DNA of 64,000 nucleotides, from NCBI RefSeq assembly GCF_025989125.1, contig NZ_JAPDNR010000001.1, positions 3,454,301-3,518,300 of the forward strand, in the 5' to 3' direction. A program made the position numbers and the translations under genes. The notes under the pieces are model-generated. The model made no database searches. It saw only the letters and a program-made list of their open reading frames with translations, and was not told the origin of the DNA. This stretch comes from Chitinophaga nivalis (lineage in GTDB: Bacteria > Bacteroidota > Bacteroidia > Chitinophagales > Chitinophagaceae). Positions 1 through 8,823 of this stretch are shown here, in pieces; within the stretch, counting starts at the first letter, position 1, and every line of letters begins with the position of its first letter.

Positions 1-1
1 A

Positions 2-577
2 ATGCTGGATGCCGTTGCCCGCCTGGATGGTACCAAAACCGCGGCGGATTATGAGGCGCTGGAAAAAACATTCCTCCATATCGCTGCTACGCCGAAGGCT
101 GGCTGGCTGCCTTATTATTACGCTGCCTTATGCAATGCGCAGATTGGCTTTCTGTATCAGGACGATGGCGAAAAGATAGAGCCTTATAGCCTGCGGGGAG
201 AAGAACAGGCAAAGAAAGCCATATCCCTGCTGGATACGGCAACACACAAAAAGGAGCTGGCAGAGATATATACTGTGTTAAGCATGGTATACCGTACGCG
301 GGTATTCATCAATCCCATGACTTACGGGCGTAAGTTCGGCACCTTGTCGCAACAGGTCATGCAACAGGCTAAACAGCTGGATGCTGCCAATCCCAGAACC
401 TTGTACCTGGAAGCATGGGTGAAGTGTAATACTCCCCGGTTATGGGGCGGCGATAAACAACTGGGCCGGCAGCTGGCTACGCAAAGCCTGCAGCTGCTGG
501 AGAAAGTGCCTGCTACGGGTATTACGCCCCATTGGGGAAAAGCAGAAGACCTGCGTTTGTTGGAGAAATATAAATAA
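2..577 (+). CDS. TPR-like helical protein, 5' end probably cut by window edge
   Basis: The visible 191 residues are almost entirely helical, with repeated pairs of amphipathic helices (for example EEQAKKAISLLDTATHKKEL, then AEIYTVLSMVYRTR, then QQAKQLDAANPRTLYLEAW). This spacing resembles tetratricopeptide repeats. The first ATG is at base 2, so the true start, and any signal peptide, may lie outside the window. Bacteroidota carry many secreted TPR-like proteins of about 220-250 residues with a similar ending (WGKAEDLRLLEKYK is a plausible C-terminus). No catalytic motif is visible. Function unknown; a protein-interaction role is inferred from the fold only. Confidence 0.6.
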   Translation: MLDAVARLDGTKTAADYEALEKTFLHIAATPKAGWLPYYYAALCNAQIGFLYQDDGEKIEPYSLRGEEQAKKAISLLDTATHKKELAEIYTVLSMVYRTRVFINPMTYGRKFGTLSQQVMQQAKQLDAANPRTLYLEAWVKCNTPRLWGGDKQLGRQLATQSLQLLEKVPATGITPHWGKAEDLRLLEKYK

Positions 578-600
578 GTAAACCGCTAAAATTCTGGATC

Positions 601-837
601 ATGGGATTTGCATTACTGATGCTGTTGAGGGTCTTGTTTGGCGCCTCTATGGTATTTATTATCGGGTATGTTTTCGGCGGCTTTTCAAAAAAGCCAGGCC
701 TGACAAAATGGACTAAAATAGCGACCATTACGGTGATCGTGGCATTTATTGCCGTAAATATAATACTGCTGCGTTTCGCATTTTCGCGGGGCGGCGGGTG
801 TCACCAAACATCGGTGTGTGAGCAACCGTTAAAGTAA
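601..837 (+). CDS. small two-helix membrane protein
   Basis: Seventy-eight residues with two clear hydrophobic segments (about residues 3-24 and 40-60) separated by a basic loop (SKKPGLTKWTK), and a short cytosolic or periplasmic tail with two Cys. The start ATG lies 23 nt after the stop of the upstream TPR-like gene, so the two may be cotranscribed. I recognise no family. A strong hairpin terminator follows directly, which supports this being the last gene of a transcription unit. Confidence 0.55.
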   Translation: MGFALLMLLRVLFGASMVFIIGYVFGGFSKKPGLTKWTKIATITVIVAFIAVNIILLRFAFSRGGGCHQTSVCEQPLK

Positions 838-854
838 CGGTTACAAAGCTGGGC

Positions 855-897
855 CACCTCAACGGATAGACGTATCCGTTGAGGTGCTTTGTTTTTT
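855..897. terminator. hairpin terminator between convergent genes
   Basis: Perfect 14-bp inverted repeat (855-868 pairing with 873-886, loop GACG) followed by a T-rich run to 897. It ends the plus-strand unit at 837. Its T-run overlaps the stop codon of the minus-strand gene ending at 896. Confidence 0.85.
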
Positions 898-2557
898 AGC
901 CGATCATCTTCAGAATGGCTTCCAGATAGGTTTGCCGGTCAGGATGTTTTTTGGCGACAGTAGTCAGTTTATCTTTGCCGCCCCAGATAAACCAGGCTAC
1001 ATGTTCCACTTCGTATGATTCCATACCCTGCAGCAGGGGCAGTAATATTTCCAGATAAGGCGGCGTGTCTATCGCTGCCAGCTGCTTAAAGGGTTTGTTG
1101 TCCTGTGCCCGTAGCAGGCAAAGTACCAGTACTGGAATAGTGGAGGCGTCGATGCCGTATTGTTCTATGAAACGGCCGATGAAAGCATTTTGTACAGACT
1201 GATGTTCCGCATCTACTACCGCCATGTATTCCGTGAGTAAAGGGAACCATTCAGGGGAGGCCAGGGCCAGTCCGAATACGGCATAGGTGCCGGGCATGGC
1301 GCATTGTTCCGCCTCTACATCCGTATACCATTCATACTGCTCCCGTATAGCCAGGCGGGCATATTGTGCTGTTTTTTCGTGCAGCTCCGGATATTGCAGG
1401 GCATTGGCAAAGAAAATATGTGTACCTGATTTGCCAATACCTTTTAGCGGCAATACATTTTTAGTGGCCGATTTCAGCTTGATGGCATAGCTGAGCGGAA
1501 AGCCTTTTTGTAATAAGCGGATGATGAAGTCCAGTGCTTCGCTGTAGGCGATGGCACTTTCTTTTTTTATAGTAAGATGAACGGTCCCAAAGATATCATT
1601 GGCTGCCGCGGTAAGATGCTCGTCGCTGTATTGCCGGTCTGCCGGCAGAAAACTTTCGCTGCCGTGTTGCAGGATAGCTGCGGCACGTGTGCTGCCCAGT
1701 TCCTGCGCTCTTTCCATAAAACCGATGCCGGTTGGGCGGCTGTAGTTAGGTTCATATTTGATGATCATCACCGCCGTGTAAATGAGCAGGTCTGTTTGCG
1801 GGTCATTCGCTGCCTGGGCGCCTGTTTTCAGCTGATAGGTTTTCTGACCGAAGTTAAGCGGCGTGATGTCGAAGTAAACGGGCAGAAAGGTATTTTCTGC
1901 CCATTGCTGCAGCTGATACCGGATTGCCTGCCGGTGTGCGGCCAGTTTCTCCCGGTTGTTTTTATTCAGTTCCTGTATCCGGTCAAAAATGCGGATGATC
2001 CAGGGAATGTCGGGGGTAGGATAGAGCCGGTTATCTACCAGGTGCCTGGCCAGAAAATGGGTGTCCAGGTCTCTCGTAGGATAATTCAGTTCATCAATTT
2101 TATGGGTGACATATTCCGTTATTCTTTTCAGCAGCGTCGCTTTTTTATTGGTATTGATATGATCCAGTACCACCACTCTGCAGATACCATCTGCCGCCTG
2201 AATGGTACCGCTGATGCGGAACCGGTATTCCAGTACCGGATGGTGGTCGCAGGTAGCTATCAGCTCCTGTAGCTGCGATTGCAGATAAGGCAATAATTCC
2301 GATGTGATCGCTGCCTGTGAAGGCATCGGATCTATAAGGGTACCTTCCGTGAGCAGGTCCGGCCGGCTACTGTTCCATTCCTCCGTATAGCCTTTGACTT
2401 TACCTGCAACATATTTGAAGAAAATAGTATCATATACGCCGATCTGCAGGGTAGTTCTGCCGGTGATGTCTTCCAGGTTTTTCTGCAGCATCTTTTCCAG
2501 CAGGGATTTTACAGTAGCGGTAATATCGTTGGCAATGGTTTCAACCCAATTATTCAT
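896..2557 (-). CDS. 553-aa hypothetical protein (possibly DUF6138-like)
   Basis: Soluble, mixed alpha/beta protein with no signal peptide or membrane segment. The N-terminus is helical, followed by a TTLQIGVYDTIFFKYVAGKV segment. The C-terminal half looks helical and repeat-like (YAVFGLALASPEWFPLLTEY; LPLLQGMESYEVEHVAWFIW). It faintly recalls the DUF6138 family, but I hold that loosely from memory. It stands alone: the next gene is divergent, and the downstream gene is convergent across a shared terminator. A possible Bacteroidota -7 element (TATTTTTG on the minus strand, 2636-2629) lies about 75 nt upstream, but without a well-placed -33 TTG. Function unknown. Confidence 0.75.
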   Translation of the reverse strand: MNNWVETIANDITATVKSLLEKMLQKNLEDITGRTTLQIGVYDTIFFKYVAGKVKGYTEEWNSSRPDLLTEGTLIDPMPSQAAITSELLPYLQSQLQELIATCDHHPVLEYRFRISGTIQAADGICRVVVLDHINTNKKATLLKRITEYVTHKIDELNYPTRDLDTHFLARHLVDNRLYPTPDIPWIIRIFDRIQELNKNNREKLAAHRQAIRYQLQQWAENTFLPVYFDITPLNFGQKTYQLKTGAQAANDPQTDLLIYTAVMIIKYEPNYSRPTGIGFMERAQELGSTRAAAILQHGSESFLPADRQYSDEHLTAAANDIFGTVHLTIKKESAIAYSEALDFIIRLLQKGFPLSYAIKLKSATKNVLPLKGIGKSGTHIFFANALQYPELHEKTAQYARLAIREQYEWYTDVEAEQCAMPGTYAVFGLALASPEWFPLLTEYMAVVDAEHQSVQNAFIGRFIEQYGIDASTIPVLVLCLLRAQDNKPFKQLAAIDTPPYLEILLPLLQGMESYEVEHVAWFIWGGKDKLTTVAKKHPDRQTYLEAILKMIG

Positions 2558-2900
2558 GTGTGATAATTATTAGATAAAGTGAAGCCGGGTATTAACAAAA
2601 TGGTATTCCGGGCATGGTTCGCAAAGCGCAAAAATACGGTTTTTAATACAATGATGTGACCCGTCAGTATGTCTGCCATAGCAGTTATATAGCAGCATAA
2701 CAGCTGCTGGTAAAGGATAGGCTGTTGTCTGCAAAAATCAATGGAAAAATAAAACAGGATTACCATAGAAAGCGGTAAATTAGAGCAGCTGCATAACCGG
2801 AAAATACTGTCATTCATCCAATAACCGGCATGCCAGCTAACCGGTACAGACAACATAACCACCATATCATCATATAACTGTTTACCCGAAAAATTTACCA
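2558..2900. other. intergenic region between divergent genes
   Basis: About 340 bases with no convincing gene. A 115-codon minus-strand reading frame crosses it, but its product is Cys- and Ser-rich without family likeness. Upstream parts of two divergent promoters are expected here; only a weak minus-strand -7 match at 2629-2636 was seen. Confidence 0.5.
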
Positions 2901-3329
2901 ATGGAAAATATTGAACACATTAATTATCTGAAAGCTCCGATAGGAAAAGTCTATGAAGTACTGACCACCGCTGCCGGCCTGGCAGCAGTATGGACAAATA
3001 AACTGGAGGTAGAACCGCGGGTAGGTTTTGTCAATACATTTGATTTTAATGATAACTATGCCACCCGGATGAAGATACTGGAGTTGGTGGAAAACAAAAG
3101 AATCTGGTGGGAATGTATCGCGTCAGATCCGGAATGGGTAGGTACCCAGGTTACTTTTGAATTGTCGGAAAAAAACGGGGTGACAACCGTTTTACTGCGG
3201 CATTTATATTGGCGGGAACTGACGACCTTTTACCGGTATTGCAATTATAACTGGGCCATGTTTTTATTCAGCCTGAAATCCTATTGTGAAGAAGGACAGG
3301 GGTTACCTTTCCAGGAGCGGAAATTTTAA
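2901..3329 (+). CDS. SRPBCC / AHSA1-like ligand-binding domain protein
   Basis: A 142-residue single-domain protein. The opening IEHINYLKAPIGKVYEVLTT, the LAAVWTN segment, and the beta strand pattern ending in a long C-terminal helix (FLFSLKSYCEEGQG) match the START-like SRPBCC/Activator of Hsp90 fold. These proteins bind hydrophobic ligands or act as coregulators in the cytoplasm. The specific ligand cannot be read from the sequence. The gene stands 77 nt ahead of an acetyltransferase gene. Confidence 0.8.
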   Translation: MENIEHINYLKAPIGKVYEVLTTAAGLAAVWTNKLEVEPRVGFVNTFDFNDNYATRMKILELVENKRIWWECIASDPEWVGTQVTFELSEKNGVTTVLLRHLYWRELTTFYRYCNYNWAMFLFSLKSYCEEGQGLPFQERKF

Positions 3330-3406
3330 TCCCTTCATCCGGACTGTGTAATGCCCTGCAGAAAAGTTATCTTTATCGGGTTGGTAGGATAAAACAGGAT
3401 TTTACA

Positions 3407-3925
3407 ATGACCCATATTACATTTAAAGCGCTGACGACCGCAGATGTGACTGCGTTGCAGGTATTGGCCACACAAACCTTTGAAGAAACATTCCGGCAAC
3501 ATAATACACCCGAAGATATGCAGGACTACCTGGATCGGGCTTTTACTACTGCTAAATTACAACAGGAGCTGGCAAACCCGGATTCCCGGTTCTGGTTCGT
3601 TCTGGAGGAGGGTAACCCTGCCGGCTATCTGAAAGTCAATTTTAATACTGCCCAGACAGAGCTGAAGGAAGCTACGGGGATGGAAGTGGAGCGGATTTAT
3701 GTGGCGGCCGCCTGGTTAGGCAAAGGGGTGGGACAGCTGTTACTGGACAAGGCGATTCAGGCAGGTGCGGAACAGGGTTGCGCATACAGCTGGCTGGGGG
3801 TATGGGAAAATAACCAACGGGCGATGCGCTTCTATGAAAAAAACGGATTTGTTCCTTTTGATGAACATTATTTCACCCTCGGTACATCGGTACAACGGGA
3901 TGTCATGATGAAACGGGTATATTAA
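3407..3925 (+). CDS. GNAT-family N-acetyltransferase
   Basis: The 172 residues carry a complete GNAT domain: an N-terminal helix pair, the core strand VERIYVAAAWLGKGVGQLLL (residues ~92-112), which contains the acetyl-CoA pyrophosphate-binding loop GKGVGQ, and the C-terminal motif NNQRAMRFYEKNGFVP typical of the family. It transfers an acetyl group from acetyl-CoA to an amine; the substrate is unknown. Length is normal for a stand-alone GNAT enzyme. It follows the SRPBCC gene on the same strand and may share its transcript. Confidence 0.9.
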   Translation: MTHITFKALTTADVTALQVLATQTFEETFRQHNTPEDMQDYLDRAFTTAKLQQELANPDSRFWFVLEEGNPAGYLKVNFNTAQTELKEATGMEVERIYVAAAWLGKGVGQLLLDKAIQAGAEQGCAYSWLGVWENNQRAMRFYEKNGFVPFDEHYFTLGTSVQRDVMMKRVY

Positions 3926-3983
3926 ATCTTTCCGGCCGGATAGCAACCGTATCCGGCATAAACAGGATAATGAAGTAACAGCC

Positions 3984-4652
3984 ATGAATAAATGTTTTGC
4001 GTTCTTTTTACTGCTGACAGCAGGCTTTTTCAATGTATTGCAGGCACAGACCCAGCATAGCTATCAGGAAGACATCGGAACGATCCGCAACTATGATAAA
4101 ATCTATGCACCGCCGGAAAATCCCATCCTTTTTATTGGTAGCTCCTCTATCCGGAAATGGGATGACCTGGAAAGAGTATTCAGTCATTATGTAGTATTGA
4201 ACCGGGGCTTTGGCGGCGCGGAATTAAACGATGTCACTTACTTTGCGGAAGACATCATCTTCCCTTATCATCCCCGTCAGATCATCATCTATGCCGGTGA
4301 AAATGACTTGCCGGATGAAGTCACTACGGCCGACAGTGTGCTGGCACGGTTTAAAAACCTGTATGCCTGCATCCGCGCTAAACTGCCGGTAGTGCCGATT
4401 GTGTATATTTCCATTAAACCCAGCCCGGTGAGGGAACGTTTCTTTGAAAAAGCACAGGCAGCCAACAAACTGATTGCAGGTTTTCTGGCCGGCGAACAAA
4501 ATACCCGGTTCCTGGACCTGTATTCCCTGATGCTGGATAAAAGCAAACGGCCGCGGAAAGAACTGTTTGTAGGGGATATGCTGCACATGAACCGGAAAGG
4601 ATATGCTATCTGGGAAGCAGCCGTGAAACCCTATCTGCTGGAACCGAGATAA
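3984..4652 (+). CDS. secreted SGNH/GDSL-family hydrolase
   Basis: 222 residues with a signal peptide (hydrophobic LLLTAGFFNVLQAQ, probable cleavage after residue ~22). SGNH blocks are visible: block I FIGSSSIRKW (nucleophile Ser), block II RGFGGAEL, block III GENDLPDE, block V DMLHMNRKGY with the catalytic Asp/His. It is an esterase or lipase-like enzyme acting outside the inner membrane, probably on acylated sugars or lipids. GSSS instead of GDS in block I is common in the Bacteroidota GDSL-like branch. A terminator follows. Confidence 0.88.
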   Translation: MNKCFAFFLLLTAGFFNVLQAQTQHSYQEDIGTIRNYDKIYAPPENPILFIGSSSIRKWDDLERVFSHYVVLNRGFGGAELNDVTYFAEDIIFPYHPRQIIIYAGENDLPDEVTTADSVLARFKNLYACIRAKLPVVPIVYISIKPSPVRERFFEKAQAANKLIAGFLAGEQNTRFLDLYSLMLDKSKRPRKELFVGDMLHMNRKGYAIWEAAVKPYLLEPR

Positions 4653-4670
4653 ACGCACTTTTATAGGTGG

Positions 4671-4711
4671 AAAGCCCCGCTGGTTATCATCGGTAACCGG
4701 CGGGGCTTTTT
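4671..4711 (+). terminator. intrinsic terminator
   Basis: GC-rich hairpin (AAAGCCCCGC at 4671-4680 pairs with GCGGGGCTTT at 4700-4709, with an inner GGTTA/TAACC extension) followed by a T-run. It closes the SGNH hydrolase unit. Confidence 0.88.
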
Positions 4712-4832
4712 AGTGTCTGCTGGTGCCCGGGAATAACAGGAAGATACCAGCCGGTGTGGAGTAGGCCTGCTGCTACACCGGAGCCGGCATGATAAAATAG
4801 GAATCGCTATGGTGAACATGCGGGGGGCCGTT

Positions 4833-4863
4833 TTGCCAGGATGCAGTAGGTTAATTATATTTT
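4833..4863 (+). promoter_or_regulatory. Bacteroidota-type promoter of the YhcH-family gene
   Basis: TTG at 4833-4835, 20 bases, then TATATTTT at 4856-4863, close to the TAnnTTTG -7 consensus. The start of transcription would fall near 4869, inside a perfect palindrome with 7-bp arms (4864-4870 and 4877-4883) that could be an operator. This placement argues that the ATG at 4906 is the real start of the gene. Confidence 0.4.
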
Positions 4864-4905
4864 CTGAGTATCTTGCTACTCAGATTTATTTATTTTATAT
4901 ACATC

Positions 4906-5361
4906 ATGATACTCGATACACTACAGAACGCCCCCCTTTATTATGGATTGGGGCCTGCATTTGTCAGGGCTTTTGAATACCTGACACAAACCGATTTTAC
5001 AACCCTGGAAAAAGGGAAGTATGCAGTAGCGGGCGACGATATTTTTGCGATCGTCAACGAATACGATACCATTGCCACTACCGGTGAGCAGATGGAATCC
5101 CATAAAAAGTATATAGATGTACAGTATATCGTAAAAGGGGAGGAGTTGATTGGCCATGATTTTAAGCAGGACAAACAACCTTCCCGCGCATATGATGAAG
5201 CGGATGACTACATGTTGTTTGCTGAAACGCCGGCATTTTTCTCTAAACTGCAACAGGGGATGTTTGCCGTGTTCTTTCCGGAAGACCTGCATATGCCTAA
5301 TATCAAAGTAACTGATCCGGTAGCTGTGAAGAAGGTAGTGATGAAGATCCGCGTGCAGTAA
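4906..5361 (+). CDS. YhcH/YjgK/YiaL (DUF386) family protein
   Basis: About 151 residues from the chosen start MILDTLQNA; an upstream in-frame ATG at 4873 would put the start almost at the predicted transcription start. The family signature is clear: ESHKKYIDVQYIVKGEELIG, and the metal-binding-type FFPEDLHMPNI near the end. These cupin-like proteins are linked to sialic acid and anomeric sugar handling; the E. coli and Haemophilus members act as anomerases or mutarotase-like proteins. The substrate here is not known. The gene has its own promoter and is followed by a 12-bp hairpin. Confidence 0.88.
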   Translation: MILDTLQNAPLYYGLGPAFVRAFEYLTQTDFTTLEKGKYAVAGDDIFAIVNEYDTIATTGEQMESHKKYIDVQYIVKGEELIGHDFKQDKQPSRAYDEADDYMLFAETPAFFSKLQQGMFAVFFPEDLHMPNIKVTDPVAVKKVVMKIRVQ

Positions 5362-5403
5362 AAGCCCGCAGTATTGTCTGCTATGCCGGAAGATAAGCAA
5401 ATC

Positions 5404-5450
5404 CCTCCGGGAATGACAGTATAGCATAGGCTGCATTCCCGGAGGAATTT
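5404..5450 (+). terminator. hairpin, probable terminator
   Basis: Perfect 12-bp stem (5404-5415 with 5434-5445), 18-nt loop, followed by AATTTGTT. The T-run is weak, so it may be a terminator or an mRNA 3' end. Confidence 0.55.
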
Positions 5451-5543
5451 GTTCATAATCGTATATAGGTCACCGTTATGATGTGCTGTGGTATCCGTTT
5501 TTAATATTTCACGTTCCACCTGTTTATCCAAATTAACGTATCT

Positions 5544-6347
5544 ATGAAAACCATTGTTGAATACTTTCATTTTGCCGGACAGTTTACCAATCCTTCCCGG
5601 TTTGTAGCCGGCGCTGTTATCAGCGGCCTGCTTTCCTTTGCTGCCATGCTGGTGCTTATTATTCTGTTACGCCGGTTTATACTGGTATACCGGGCTTCCC
5701 CGGTCATGAAATGGATCGCTTATTCCTATTTTATAGTATTGCCATTGCTGGCTGCTTTCTTCGGCTTTAAATGGGGTTTCTTCCATAGCCTGCGCCAGGA
5801 TATTAAAAGCCATGCAGGTAATTATGCGCAACAGTTTCCCGCTGGGATAGAAAAAGAAACGACAGCGGCTTTGCAGTCGCTTTTAACCGGGTCGGGTTCC
5901 GGAGAAAACGGGATGGAACATCTCACAGGAAGTCAGCTGATCGATACCGTAAGTACGGTCGTGTATAACGTATACGGTAGTACGTTAAGTGAGCAGGCGG
6001 CAAAACCTGGTGTACAAGGGCAGTTAATCAATTTTGTACAGAACAGGATGATGGGAAAAGGTGTGGCCACGTTTGTTAAAAAACAAATCCGTAAAATACT
6101 GAAAGAGAAATTGGGCGTGGCGCCCACTATCAGCCATGCATTGTTACAGACGCAGGTCAGCGAAATAGTGAGTGCCGGTTTCTTTGTGAAGGTGCTGTTG
6201 TTGCAGACGGATTATTTCTTAAAAGGCTTGCAGCAGGGCGTATTGATTACGTTTCTGATCATACTGTCAATCCCTTTGCTGGAGATAGTTGTAGCGAATT
6301 GTCGCCGCAGGAATGAGGCGCGTCCTATAGCAGTAGGATTAAATTAA
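5544..6347 (+). CDS. hypothetical membrane protein, three predicted TM segments
   Basis: 267 residues. Hydrophobic segments appear at about 25-46, 58-82 and 226-252. The long central portion (about 90-215) is hydrophilic with a poorly conserved look and is probably extracytoplasmic or a pore-lining domain. The end is a short basic tail (CRRRNEARPIAVG). No motif identifies a family. It stands alone between terminators. Transporter or signalling functions are not supported by any visible feature. Confidence 0.65.
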   Translation: MKTIVEYFHFAGQFTNPSRFVAGAVISGLLSFAAMLVLIILLRRFILVYRASPVMKWIAYSYFIVLPLLAAFFGFKWGFFHSLRQDIKSHAGNYAQQFPAGIEKETTAALQSLLTGSGSGENGMEHLTGSQLIDTVSTVVYNVYGSTLSEQAAKPGVQGQLINFVQNRMMGKGVATFVKKQIRKILKEKLGVAPTISHALLQTQVSEIVSAGFFVKVLLLQTDYFLKGLQQGVLITFLIILSIPLLEIVVANCRRRNEARPIAVGLN

Positions 6348-6909
6348 ATGCAATAAAAAGAGAACGTTTAACGGGTATGATATAGACAGATAATGACTAT
6401 GTTATACCCGTTTTGTAGGTAGTAATTTCCCTCTTCCGTATTTCTACGTAATTTTCTAAATCAGGATTGAATAATTTTTTATTTCCGAATTATTCTTTAG
6501 CTTTATTCCACTATAGTAACAGTTTAGCAACTCCAAAAAAAGTACAAAGATTAGCACAGATGAAGCACCTCAAAGAAGTAGAAGTAATGTACCCCAGGAT
6601 TTAATAGATAGCATTTTTCCGTTGTAAATTTCAATAAAATTAATCGTCATAGTTAACCAGTATCTCCCTATGACATGCTTAATGAGTGTGATTTGTTACA
6701 CTTTAACCGAAGCATCCGGTATCATGTATAGATACCAATAGGCCTACTGTGTGCTGTATTCCATTTAAAGATCAGATTGTTTGTTTGATGTAAGGCACTT
6801 AATGCCCTATACCTATGATTTGCCCCTTACTGCGCATAAAAGTGCCGGTAACAGGCCCCCCTGTCAATACATTTTACGGACAACATGATCTGTATTAAAA
6901 TCATCAACA
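6348..6909. other. long AT-rich leader region of the eCIS cluster
   Basis: Apart from the terminator at its left end this 560-nt stretch holds no convincing gene. A 14-codon frame (6560-6604, MKHLKEVEVMYPRI) could be a chance ORF, a leader peptide or a gene remnant. The promoter of the injection-system operon must lie here, but no clean TTG-N19-TAnnTTTG match was found; the nearest is TATGATTTG at 6814-6822 with a three-base gap. Regulation of the cluster is therefore not readable. Confidence 0.5.
6370..6414 (+). terminator. hairpin terminator
   Basis: AACGGGTAT (6370-6378) pairs with ATACCCGTT (6404-6412), followed by TT. It closes the preceding membrane-protein gene. Confidence 0.6.
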
Positions 6910-7515
6910 ATGATTTTCACGGCTTTTAGACTACTGAGAGACCAGCTGGACGCGTATATCCAGTCATTTAATCCTATGGGGAACGATCCCGAAGGACATG
7001 TGGTACTCGACAACGTTGCAACACTGGAAACACCGGACAGACCGCCCGGTGCAGAAGAAAAAATTATACTCAGTATGGTGAATATTGAGGAAGAAGCAAC
7101 GCTGAAAAATACCACGCATTACGTCAGGAATGTACAAGGTATCGTATATCAGCATCCGCCTATATACCTGAATCTGTACATGCTGGTGTCGGCACACTAT
7201 ACGAACTATGAACATTCACTCACGCGGCTGTCGCAGGTGATACAGTTCTTTCAGGGTAAGAATGTTTTTACGATGAAAAACTCTCCCGACCTGCCGCTGC
7301 AAAACACCCCTGACGTGAGCGAACTACGTTTGAACCTGGAGTTGTTTTCGCTTTCCTTCGAACAACTGAATCACTTGTGGGGCGCACTGGGAGGTAAACA
7401 AATGCCTTCTGCACTCTATAAAATAAGACTGGTGAAAATCACCGAAAACAGAACCATCGGATTAGGTACCGTTATCGAAGAAATTCAATCAAAAGACAGT
7501 ATCTATTTCCCCTGA
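6910..7515 (+). CDS. DUF4255 protein, eCIS tube/sheath terminator cap (Afp16/Pvc16-like)
   Basis: 201 residues. The start MIFTAFRLLRDQLDAYIQ, the internal VVLDNVATLE, and YLNLYMLVSAHYTNYEHSLTRLSQVIQFFQ are the hallmarks of DUF4255, the family of Afp16/Pvc16. In Afp and PVC this protein forms the hexameric cap that ends the tube and sheath and fixes particle length. As in many Bacteroidota eCIS loci it is the first gene of the cluster. Assignment is by family pattern only; no structural check is possible here. Confidence 0.9.
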   Translation: MIFTAFRLLRDQLDAYIQSFNPMGNDPEGHVVLDNVATLETPDRPPGAEEKIILSMVNIEEEATLKNTTHYVRNVQGIVYQHPPIYLNLYMLVSAHYTNYEHSLTRLSQVIQFFQGKNVFTMKNSPDLPLQNTPDVSELRLNLELFSLSFEQLNHLWGALGGKQMPSALYKIRLVKITENRTIGLGTVIEEIQSKDSIYFP

Positions 7516-7566
7516 TACAACACCCCGAAACACCATACTATTCATCTATAGCCAGTATTTATTATT

Positions 7567-8811
7567 ATGGCATTTCAAATCACATACAGGCGACTGGCAA
7601 CCGTTAATTTGTTGCATAGCTATTATCTCGATGAGGAAAGCAGCATCTTTTACGGGTTGTCACCGGAAGATAAAACAGCTAAAATCCTACAGCTGTTACT
7701 GGACCGGCAATATCCGCTGATGGAAGAAGTGACGATTGAACCATTACCTGCTACGGCAGCAGTGTTGCATGGTAATAAAATCCTATACCGTCAGATAGCC
7801 ACCGGATTGATTATAGGCATCGCTACTACACCAGGCACCGGAAATACCCTGCGGCCGGAAGCGCCGGTAAGCACCACGTTGCGCTTACAATTTACCATCC
7901 GGTTAAAAAATGCAGCACTGGTAACACGTAGCAATGTCCGTATCAATCCGGTACTGCCGGCCAATTTTTACTTCACCAATGATCAGCTTTCAGCCGGTAA
8001 AGTATATCCTTCCCTGGCTGCCGCTACCCGCGACATCATAGAAGGCCATACCTATGAAATGGGAGAAACCGCCCTGATAAACGGGGTGCTCTCACAGGCC
8101 ATTACCCGCACCAGCACTGCCGCTACCGGTTGGACAACCCTGCCACAGGATTACCACTGTATCAGTGAATACGACCGCATATTGCTGCCACTCCGTTTTA
8201 CCTATACCTTTGATAAGCCGGGTATTACCCTTGCTACTTTTCAGCTGCTGCAAAACGGTGCCGTTATCAAAACGATAGCGGCACAGGAGGCAGCTGGCCT
8301 GGATCAACTACAACTGGACTTCTCCACAGGCAACAACCAGGTACCGGTAGCTAATGGCGTATATACGTTGACGGTAGTTGGTGATAATGACTACCAGCGT
8401 TCATATACCGTATACCTGAATCCACAGCTCTATCAACCCAATGCCTGGGGCGTACTGGACCTGGTACTGTACACTGCAGATCCTGCATTCCGGTTGATGC
8501 ATGCAGATAATACCCTGCCCCTGCCGGATCCGCCGGTATTCGACCTGCGCTTCCTCAACAGAACTACCTACTGGAAGTACTATCTGCAGAAAGGAGAGCC
8601 ACCTGGCACAGATGCCACCTGGGACAACATTGAACCGGTACCCGTGGGCATGAAAAAGGTCATCATCAGTAAACAACCTTATCCGCTCACACAGGCTTTC
8701 AGAAATGTAAGCTACGCCACCATCGCACTCCCCAACCCCGACGGAGAAACCCTTTCCAGGGATGGTAACCGGATTTGCTCTGAAATATTGCTAACCAAAG
8801 TGAAATTATAA
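7567..8811 (+). CDS. eCIS-linked protein of unknown function (414 aa)
   Basis: No family recognised. The N-terminal ~90 residues form a compact domain (SYYLDEESSIFYGLSPEDKT; MEEVTIEPLPA). After that the sequence is beta-rich and immunoglobulin-like (NGVYTLTVVGDND; FTYTFDKPGITLATFQLLQNG). It lies between the cap gene and the sheath gene, 12 nt ahead of the latter, so it is very probably a structural or assembly component. Cap adaptor or outer decoration are possible roles, both inferred from position. No signal peptide. Confidence 0.75.
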   Translation: MAFQITYRRLATVNLLHSYYLDEESSIFYGLSPEDKTAKILQLLLDRQYPLMEEVTIEPLPATAAVLHGNKILYRQIATGLIIGIATTPGTGNTLRPEAPVSTTLRLQFTIRLKNAALVTRSNVRINPVLPANFYFTNDQLSAGKVYPSLAAATRDIIEGHTYEMGETALINGVLSQAITRTSTAATGWTTLPQDYHCISEYDRILLPLRFTYTFDKPGITLATFQLLQNGAVIKTIAAQEAAGLDQLQLDFSTGNNQVPVANGVYTLTVVGDNDYQRSYTVYLNPQLYQPNAWGVLDLVLYTADPAFRLMHADNTLPLPDPPVFDLRFLNRTTYWKYYLQKGEPPGTDATWDNIEPVPVGMKKVIISKQPYPLTQAFRNVSYATIALPNPDGETLSRDGNRICSEILLTKVKL

Positions 8812-8823
8812 ATTTAAACAACT

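Noticed and set aside
2554..2901. 115-codon minus-strand reading frame
   Set aside because: Odd composition (many Cys, Ser, Ile), no family likeness, and it fills exactly the divergent intergenic region, so I treat it as chance.
6814..6822. TATGATTTG as promoter of the eCIS operon
   Set aside because: Three instead of two bases between TA and TTTG, and no TTG at the right distance upstream; evidence too weak to annotate.
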